Positions 60,001 to 64,000 of a DNA stretch of 64,000 nucleotides are shown piece after piece. Positions within the stretch are counted from its first letter, which is position 1; every line of letters begins with the position of its first letter. The notes beneath the pieces are model-generated. The model worked only from the letters and a program-made list of their open reading frames with translations. It did no database searches and was not told where the DNA came from. The translations under genes were made by a program, and so were the position numbers. The stretch comes from Sipunculus nudus (Eukaryota; Annelida; Sipuncula; Golfingiida; Sipunculidae): contig CM049309.1 in the NCBI GenBank assembly GCA_026874595.1, positions 9,513,076-9,577,075 on the forward strand. The letters run 5' to 3'.

Positions 60001-62010
60001 GTTCAAACTGTAAAATAGAAACATATACTGGCCTCTGTGGCTCAGGGGTAGAGCACGGGAGGTTGTGAGTACAAATCTCAGCCAATGCTGTGAGATTTTC
60101 ACAGTCCGGCTCCCACCCAGGGTGAGCGCTCTGCATGCTAAAGGGGAAGGCTCTTCCCATCAGCCGTGTATCACTCACAAACAAGTGCATCTTTTGGGGA
60201 TTCTTCAGTGTTTTGACCCAGTAATGGGAATGATTACACAACCAGGACACCGGGTCTGGGGGCATCAGGATACAAAATAATATAAATCATAGGAAGCCAG
60301 TGCTACCACCCTGTCACTTAGTTCCAAACCAAAATAGAACTCTGCAGATGTACGTACTTAGATTAAGGATAAAAATATTTAAAAAAAACCCCACAAAAAT
60401 ATGAAAAACCAGTCCATTATATAAATACAGACACTCTAAACTGTTATATATTGCCATATTTGGCAAATCTGACTATAAATTTGGTTTTCCAGGCCACCCA
60501 GGCTTATACCACTGAAGAGGACCAAACAGGTAAGATTAACAAATGTCATTGTTATTTTAGTAGCTTTATCTCCATCTTAATCCTCTTTCAAATGGTAAAT
60601 TGGCAATTTTGGTTATTTCTTCCAGTAAGCTCTTGTGTCAAACATTTTATCCCAATTTCATGTATAGATGGGGCCTGGACAGTCAAGTGGTAAAATTTCT
60701 TAAGTGAGAATACCAGTTTAGTGATGTAGATGATAATGGTCTCCAGTGGATGTTTATGAGACATCACTTTTGATTGGTTTCTTGTATTGTAGATCACAAT
60801 GGTTTCTGATAGGTTTTTATGATATATCGTGTTTGATTAGTTTCTTGTATTTTAGATCATAATGGATTCTGATAGACTTGTGTTTATGAGACATCACATT
60901 TGATAGGTTTCTTGTATTGTAGATCATAATGGATTCTGATAGACTTGTGTTTATGAGACATCACATTTGATCGGTTTCTTGTATTTTAGATCATAATGGA
61001 TTCTGATAGACTTGTGTTTATGAGACATCACATTTGATAGGTTTCTTGTATTGTAGATCATAATAGTTTCTGATAGGTGTTAATGAGACATCACATTTGA
61101 TCGGTTTCTTGTATTGTAGATCATAATGGTTTCTGATAGGTGTTAATGAGACATCACATTTGATCCGTTTCTTGTATTGTAGATCATAATGGTTTCTGAT
61201 AGGTGTTTATGGGACATCACATTTGATCGGTTTCTTGTATTGTAGATCATAATGGTTTCTGATAGGTGTTTATGGGACATCACATTTGATCGGTTTCTTG
61301 TATTGTAGATCATAATGGTTTCTGATAGGTGTTTATGGGACATCACATTTGATCGGTTTCTTGTATTTTAGATCATAATGGTTTCTGATAGGTGTTTATG
61401 GGACATCACATTTGATCGGTTTCTTGTATTGTAGATCATAATAGTTTCTGATAGGTGTTAATGATACATCACATTTGATCGGTTTCTTGTATTGTAGATC
61501 ATAATAGTTTCTGATAGGTGTTTATGGGACATCACATTTGATCGGTTTCTTGTATTGTAGATCATAATAGTTTCTGATAGGTGTTAATGATACATCACAT
61601 TTGATCAGTTTCTTGTATTGTAGATCATAATAGTTTCTGATAGGTGTTTATGGGACATCACATTTGATCGGTTTCTTGTATTGTAGATCATAATGGTTTC
61701 TGATAGGTGTTTATGGGACATAACATTTGATCGGTTTCTTGTATTGTAGATCATAATAGTTTCTGATAGGTGTTTATGGGACATCACATTTGATCTGTTT
61801 CTTGTATTGTAGATCATAATGGTTTCTGATAGGTGTTTATGGGACATCACATTTGATCTGTTTCTTGTATTGTAGATCATAATGGTTTCTGATAGGTGTT
61901 TATGGGACACAGCCTTTGAATGTGTTCTGTATTGTATTGCAGATGAAGATAATCAGGCGGCTACACAGGCTTATTCCACTGAGGAGGATACTCAGGAATC
62001 AACAGAAGAA
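38996..62010 (+). CDS. MDC1: MDC1-like DNA-damage checkpoint mediator, 16 coding exons (3' end beyond window)
   Basis: Nuclear adaptor that, in the known family, is phosphorylated by ATM, binds gamma-H2AX through BRCT domains and recruits RNF8 through phospho-TQxF motifs. Exons are 38996-39055, 39810-39873, 42076-42131, 42572-42664, 44525-44626, 45007-45096, 46709-46811, 47731-47772, 48418-48486, 48893-48988, 52563-52648, 53215-54730, 55063-56039, 56663-56719, 60493-60529 and 61943-62010. They give 3516 bases (1172 codons) with matching phases and GT-AG ends. The protein starts MDFDETQVM (human MDC1 also has a TQ at its N-terminus). An FHA domain (about residues 20-155) carries GR, SKQH and NKT signature residues. 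An SDTD motif (RDSDTDPG) follows, then around forty TQ motifs. BRCT domains are not in view. The FHA plus TQ architecture makes MDC1 the best match. Confidence 0.85.
39632..39750. mobile_element. pogo/Tigger-like MITE fragment
   Basis: AACCTGTCTGAAAGACTACC and CTATTAAGACCACCC are the diagnostic look of these MITE ends. Boundaries are unclear. Lies in an intron. Confidence 0.35.
39810..39873 (+). CDS. MDC1: MDC1-like exon 2 of the CDS (FHA start)
   Basis: Encodes VAHLKVL...TTYPVYEG, the first strands of the FHA domain. Acceptor TTGACAG, donor GAAG|GTATGT. Confidence 0.85.
40593..42037 (+). mobile_element. Non-autonomous Helitron, family 1, copy C
   Basis: Full-length: starts A|TCCACCAAAACAAAG and ends CTAG|T. 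The 3' hairpin GTAGTCA-CTTGT-TGACTAC (42008-42026) has both stem bases changed relative to other copies while pairing is kept. Internal 280-bp alternating units; 41238-41500 and 41510-41790 are near-identical neighbours. Its end lies 38 bases before the next MDC1-like exon. Confidence 0.85.
42076..42131 (+). CDS. MDC1: MDC1-like exon 3 of the CDS (FHA, Gly-Arg motif)
   Basis: Encodes NNVIGRQAGKGGIGIPQK, with the conserved GR of FHA domains. Polypyrimidine tract and TTAAAG acceptor lie between the Helitron end and the exon. Donor AAG|GTAAAC. Confidence 0.88.
42572..42664 (+). CDS. MDC1: MDC1-like exon 4 of the CDS (FHA phospho-Thr pocket)
   Basis: Encodes TLSKQHAVIDV...FDLDSRNKTKIGR. SKQH and N-K-T correspond to the FHA SxxH and NGT phosphothreonine-binding loops. 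Human MDC1 also has SKQHA here. Confidence 0.9.
42665..44524. other. MDC1-like intron with SINE
   Basis: Apart from the SINE at 43140-43560, AT-rich sequence with no recognised content. Confidence 0.5.
43140..43560 (+). mobile_element. tRNA-derived SINE, copy 1
   Basis: The head has a tRNA-like pol III A box (TGGCTCAGGGATAGAGCA). It shares CCCTGGGTGAGC, GCAGGCTGAATGGGAAGGCT and a GAATTCTGCA...ACATACT tail with the copy at 60020-60360. An extra ACCCAGG/TTTACC-containing insert sits in the middle. Confidence 0.72.
44525..44626 (+). CDS. MDC1: MDC1-like exon 5 of the CDS (end of FHA)
   Basis: Encodes MMLPPNKEHNL...HVTFADVKCIYVM, the last FHA strands. Human MDC1 has LILFADLLCQY at the matching place. 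Confidence 0.88.
45007..45096 (+). CDS. MDC1: MDC1-like exon 6 of the CDS
   Basis: Lys/Glu-rich linker ending DILQPTQ. The TQ site is completed by AY from the next exon (TQAY). Confidence 0.85.
45097..46708. other. MDC1-like intron containing a diverged duplicated segment
   Basis: 45970-46580 is related to 46908-47530 on the other side of the next exon. Otherwise unremarkable. Confidence 0.5.
45970..46580 (+). repeat. Diverged direct repeat, copy 1
   Basis: Shares ACACAAGAGAATACATGTGAA, CTGTATCATGT-CAAGTTGG and TTCATGCGGT with 46908-47530, in the same order. Confidence 0.7.
46709..46811 (+). CDS. MDC1: MDC1-like exon 7 of the CDS
   Basis: Encodes AYTATGSRVCSSR...EEPTQLFETPSPVFSRKT. PTQLF is a canonical TQxF (RNF8-type) motif. 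Acceptor TTTTTCAG, donor CAG|GTAAGT. Confidence 0.85.
46908..47530 (+). repeat. Diverged direct repeat, copy 2
   Basis: Partner of 45970-46580. The two flank the 46709-46811 exon without including it. Confidence 0.7.
47731..47772 (+). CDS. MDC1: MDC1-like exon 8 of the CDS
   Basis: Short Pro/Ser exon, VPDSPATSPGPPQK. Acceptor TATTTTCAG, donor AAAG|GTAAAT. Phase 1 on both sides. Confidence 0.78.
48418..48486 (+). CDS. MDC1: MDC1-like exon 9 of the CDS
   Basis: Acidic segment CFEYVPDSLEDPDDQDTLNY. Acceptor GTTTCAG, donor GACA|GTAAGT. Confidence 0.8.
48893..48988 (+). CDS. MDC1: MDC1-like exon 10 of the CDS with SDTD motif
   Basis: Encodes SKDISMDESEREKLAFCATQ and DLQRDSDTDPG. DSDTD matches the SDTD motif that CK2 phosphorylates in vertebrate MDC1 to bind NBS1. 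One TQ is present. Confidence 0.82.
48989..52562. other. Large MDC1-like intron with a CpG-rich island
   Basis: Holds the CpG-rich segment at 50790-51420 (described separately). The rest has no recognised genes. Confidence 0.45.
51094..51231. promoter_or_regulatory. Candidate bidirectional promoter inside the MDC1-like intron
   Basis: CpG-rich in AT-rich surroundings. Contains an E-box CACGTG, a CCAAT box on the minus strand and an octamer ATTTGCAT. Divergent ATGs with good context flank it: minus at about 51093 (AACATGGCAGCTGAG) and plus at 51232 (ACATGGCTGG, 61 codons). Neither reading frame is recognised. Confidence 0.3.
52563..52648 (+). CDS. MDC1: MDC1-like exon 11 of the CDS
   Basis: Encodes GEDHQGAADTTTKSAENSTT and NAPAGDQ. 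Ser/Thr-rich linker. Acceptor TATTTCAG, donor CAG|GTAATC. Confidence 0.82.
53050..53155 (+). mobile_element. Fragment of a dispersed repeat (33328-type end)
   Basis: TTTTTAGCGCAGCCGACTATA...ATCTGAGCAATAG resembles the terminal hairpin of the element starting at 33328. Only about 100 bases remain. Confidence 0.4.
53215..54730 (+). CDS. MDC1: MDC1-like exon 12 of the CDS, TQ-repeat exon I
   Basis: 1516 bases. After an acidic, Glu/Lys-rich start come more than twenty copies of a degenerate unit of about 19 residues resembling ADEAPTQVVSDADTVPPPS. Almost all copies keep T-Q, a consensus for ATM/ATR kinases; exceptions are one MQ and one SQ. ATQMF and LTQVF are TQxF types. The repeat is diverged at DNA level but constrained at TQ, which suggests selection on phosphosites. 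The exon starts at 53215 after TCATCACAG; the open frame upstream of that is intron. Confidence 0.9.
55063..56039 (+). CDS. MDC1: MDC1-like exon 13 of the CDS, TQ-repeat exon II
   Basis: 977 bases encoding a very acidic (Asp/Glu) stretch with about fifteen TQ motifs. Many are of TQxF/Y form: TQVF, TQVY, TQMF, TQAY, TQPY, typically followed by -DD or -ED. Units are irregular in spacing, unlike the previous exon. Ends KKARTPK with donor AAG|GTATGT. Confidence 0.9.
56663..56719 (+). CDS. MDC1: MDC1-like exon 14 of the CDS
   Basis: 19 codons, KESPAAVTEKPESPTDDDQ. Acceptor ATTTTCAG, donor CAG|GTGAGT. Phase 0. Confidence 0.8.
56928..58379 (-). mobile_element. Non-autonomous Helitron, family 1, copy D
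   Basis: Full-length in minus orientation. The 3' hairpin GTAGTCG-CTTGT-CGACTAC pairs perfectly (56939-56957), although the terminal CTAG has mutated to TTAG. The 5' TCCGCCAAAACAGAG is preceded by A on the minus strand. Internal GGTGGCGCCACC palindromes lie at about 57352, 57497, 57627, 57777, 57911 and 58060. Confidence 0.85.
58393..60001 (+). mobile_element. Non-autonomous Helitron, family 2, copy 2
   Basis: Begins TACCCAGACAAAGTCGGGGG about a dozen bases after the 5' end of copy D, head to head. Four tandem units of roughly 300-360 bp repeat GGTCATGACCTTTCCTA...GTGGCCTTGACCTTGAA...TTAATATCT...CACCTGTTATTCTTTTACTTG. Ends with hairpin TGGCACC-TGG-GGTGCCA (59973-59989), AGAAATAT and TTAG (from CTAG). 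The inverted 5' repeat GTCTGGGGATAC precedes the hairpin. Confidence 0.8.
60020..60360 (+). mobile_element. tRNA-derived SINE, copy 2
   Basis: The head TGGCTCAGGGGTAGAGCA is a good pol III A box, and GAGTACAAATCTC resembles a B box. The body shares CCCAGGGTGAGC and GCTAAAGGGGAAGGCT with copy 1. The tail runs GAACTCTGCAGATGTACGTA to an A-rich end. It sits directly after the Helitron end. Confidence 0.75.
60493..60529 (+). CDS. MDC1: MDC1-like exon 15 of the CDS
   Basis: 37 bases, ATQAYTTEEDQT: a single TQxY unit on its own exon. Acceptor GTTTTCCAG, donor ACAG|GTAAGA. Confidence 0.83.
60780..61915. repeat. 63-bp minisatellite with splice-acceptor-like core
   Basis: About 18 tandem units of the form TTGATCGGTTTCTTGTATTG + TAGATCATAATGGTTTCTGA + TAGGTGTTTATGGGACATCACA. 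The first units are a little longer (GACTTGTG variant). Each unit has a pyrimidine-rich run plus TTGTAG|AT, and a TAG|GTGTTT donor-like site 20 bases later. The array runs to within about 25 bases of the acceptor of the next coding exon. A minus-strand peptide frame across the array is a by-product of 63 being divisible by three. Confidence 0.95.
61943..62010 (+). CDS. MDC1: MDC1-like exon 16 of the CDS (last exon seen)
   Basis: Encodes DEDNQAATQAYSTEEDTQES and TEE. Contains TQAY and a DTQE. Acceptor TGTATTGTATTGCAG, donor GAA|GTAAGA. Ends in phase 0, so the gene must continue beyond 64000 or in an exon I did not recognise. Confidence 0.83.
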
Positions 62011-64000
62011 GTAAGAAAAATAATACTTAATACCGTAAAAGTCGTTGCAGAAGTCGCATCCTTATTACAAGTCGCACCATGACTTTTAGGATACCCATGG
62101 GGAATAGCCGTTCAAGTTTAGTTTCAGGAAAAGTCCATAATATAGGTCGCACCCAGACTTCGGAGGCGTCCCAACCACCTGATACTTTTGGAATTTGAGT
62201 ATCATTCCTTGTGATGCAAGACTACAACCAACGTCCCCGTGGTACTTTTGTGGTTTATAAACTAGATAAACCATAAAAACGTAAAAATAATTGGACAGCT
62301 TTAATACAATGCTTATATTTAAGGAATAGCAACAGAATCTTAACATATAAAGTCGGGGGTTCAATTGTCAGGTAAGATTTGTACAGTGCCAAAGTCAGCT
62401 GCGTCGGATAACATTTTGTGCTGTGAAACGATGTCATTGTTGCCGTTTCTTACTAGTTTAAGTAACATTAGATTGCAAATATCAAGTTAAATCACTGTAT
62501 TAATAAACTAAAAGAGTCTGAGGCAAAATACTATCACAATCGAGCAACTCTTTAAATTGTTAAAGATCGTCAAACGTAGGATGGATTCATTAGACTATGA
62601 TTAGTTTGCGTACGCGTGACGAGTCCCAATCCGTCGCACTGGGCATGATTTGAACTGACTTAAGACAACTGAAAGATGGAAAGAATAATTCAGTTTGAAT
62701 TTATTCACCTAATTTCTTAAATGGGCTCTAAAACTGAATTTATTATCCCTTCAATTAAGTGTTACAACTTACCATCTAGGCGCGGCACATGCACGGTATT
62801 AATGAAATCACTGAAATATATGTCAGTCAACAGGGGGATAATGAACGCTTTATTGACCGGTCAGTTAACGTAAAATAAATATAATTGAATTTACAGATAT
62901 TATATTTACTGGGACTAATGATTTATTTTTCTTTGATAATATCTGGAAAACCCAATTTCCATCGTTATCAGTGATTATATTCAAGTGGCTTGGATGTATG
63001 GCAAACTCAGCCGTGTTGAACCAGATCCGTCATGACACCAAACGGTGCCGGTTCCCGTGGAATTTAGGTGCGTATGTGGCATTTTAAGTAAATAAAATAT
63101 ATACCTATATGGTGTTTGTTATTTCATTGTATTGATTAATGTGTCTTCATTAAAAATATCACGATTACGTCAACGCACGATTGAAAGAAATGCATGCGTG
63201 CCTCCATATTGTTGGGCATACGACCGTCCTGAAACAGACACGGGTAACACTCGAAACAAATCGTATATTTGTAGCTCACGTGAAACGTTATTACATTGTT
63301 ATCCAAAACGCTTGAAAACGACGAGATGGTGACAGTGACCTAATGGTTCTTAATATGAGAGTTTATAATTGTGGATATCAGTCACGGAAGGCTTAGTTGA
63401 CATGGGGATGTAAAGGTCATTGCAAGGGTGACCCGGGGCTTGAACTTCCGCTACACGGCTTCAAAGATCAGCTGGTATTCAGCGATCAACCGGGCAGGCA
63501 AAAGAATTCACGACGTATGTGTAGTGGATCAAGCTTGAATGTGACGCAACTTTACATGCATAAACGGATATGGAACCGCGAGTTTTTCATTATGGAAAGC
63601 ATACCCATATAGTTAAACGGAAAGAAAATGTACATCAAAGAGCGGCAGACTGGCATATGCGTCAAATTGACTCGTGATATAATAGTAACGCAGATTAGGA
63701 AGTGTCACTTGAATGGCGACTTGACAGAACGGGTAGGTCTTGAACTGGGCAAATTTAAAATTTGCATTTAATGTTAATAAAATGAAAATAACGTCAGTTC
63801 ACAAAATATAAAGCATAAGAGATGGTTAAAAGTGTAAATTATTGGGGAAAGACGTTTTACAAAGCACTGGTTAAAGGTATTGCCGATTATCGCTCAACTG
63901 ACGTCGTTCCATGTACCGGGAAAGCTGACAGAAACGGGATAAGTACGTATTACAAGTCGCACCCCGACTTTGCTAGAAAATTCTAGTTTTTAGAATTCGA
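62011..64000. other. Downstream MDC1-like intron with a repeat carrying AAGTCGCACC motifs
   Basis: No coding exon recognised. 62026-62170 has several copies of AAGTCGCA(C/T)C and ACTT(T/C)NGGA segments, and 63945-63980 repeats ATTACAAGTCGCACC..GACTTT in the same orientation. They may bound a DNA transposon of about 1.9 kb, but no transposase frame is visible. 63130-63620 is CpG-richer without recognisable content. Confidence 0.35.

Noticed and set aside
60035-60055. Genuine tRNA gene
   Set aside because: A-box-like head only; there is no complete cloverleaf, and the same sequence continues into a dispersed SINE body.
61143-61910. Minus-strand frame encoding a repeating 21-residue peptide
   Set aside because: 63-bp minisatellite periodicity divisible by three keeps the frame open. 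There is no start context, conservation or splice support, and it lies in an intron of the plus-strand gene.

Overview
The window is animal nuclear DNA: AT-rich, with intron-containing genes and dense interspersed repeats. The repeat content (Ty3/gypsy LTR element, tRNA-derived SINEs, many Helitron-type elements carrying internal tandem repeats, long minisatellites) and the protein sequences suggest a marine invertebrate, probably a lophotrochozoan such as a bivalve mollusc. That assignment is inference. No bacterial, organellar or CRISPR signal was seen.

Layout. (1) 1-9025: a minus-strand Ty3/gypsy retrotransposon. The 5' LTR is 8586-9025, gag is intact, pol carries a frameshift and an in-frame stop, and the 3' LTR is cut by the window start. 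(2) 9341-10937: a Helitron with a second Helitron nested inside it. (3) 12693-20810, minus strand: a complete six-exon FKBP12 gene (108 codons). It has a 23-nt microexon and a last intron that looks like a textbook U12-type AT-AC intron. Its introns hold a 2.3 kb minisatellite and a 304-bp x 4 tandem array. (4) 20.8-38.9 kb: intergenic DNA with a LINE remnant, several Helitrons, MITEs and TA microsatellites. (5) 38996-62010 and beyond, plus strand: sixteen phase-consistent coding exons (1172 codons) of an MDC1-like DNA-damage mediator. An N-terminal ATM-type TQ site is followed by an FHA domain and a very large array of TQ motifs. The C-terminal part, where BRCT domains would be expected, lies beyond the window. 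Introns of this gene hold further Helitrons, SINEs and a 63-bp minisatellite that repeats a splice-acceptor-like sequence right up to a coding exon.

The two host genes are divergently arranged and functionally unrelated: FKBP12 is a peptidyl-prolyl isomerase, and MDC1 is a chromatin adaptor for gamma-H2AX, ATM and RNF8 signalling. The most notable points are the AT-AC intron in FKBP12, the extreme TQ/TQxF expansion in the MDC1-like protein, the shared asymmetric-inverted-repeat design of three Helitron families, and repeats lying within tens of bases of exon edges.
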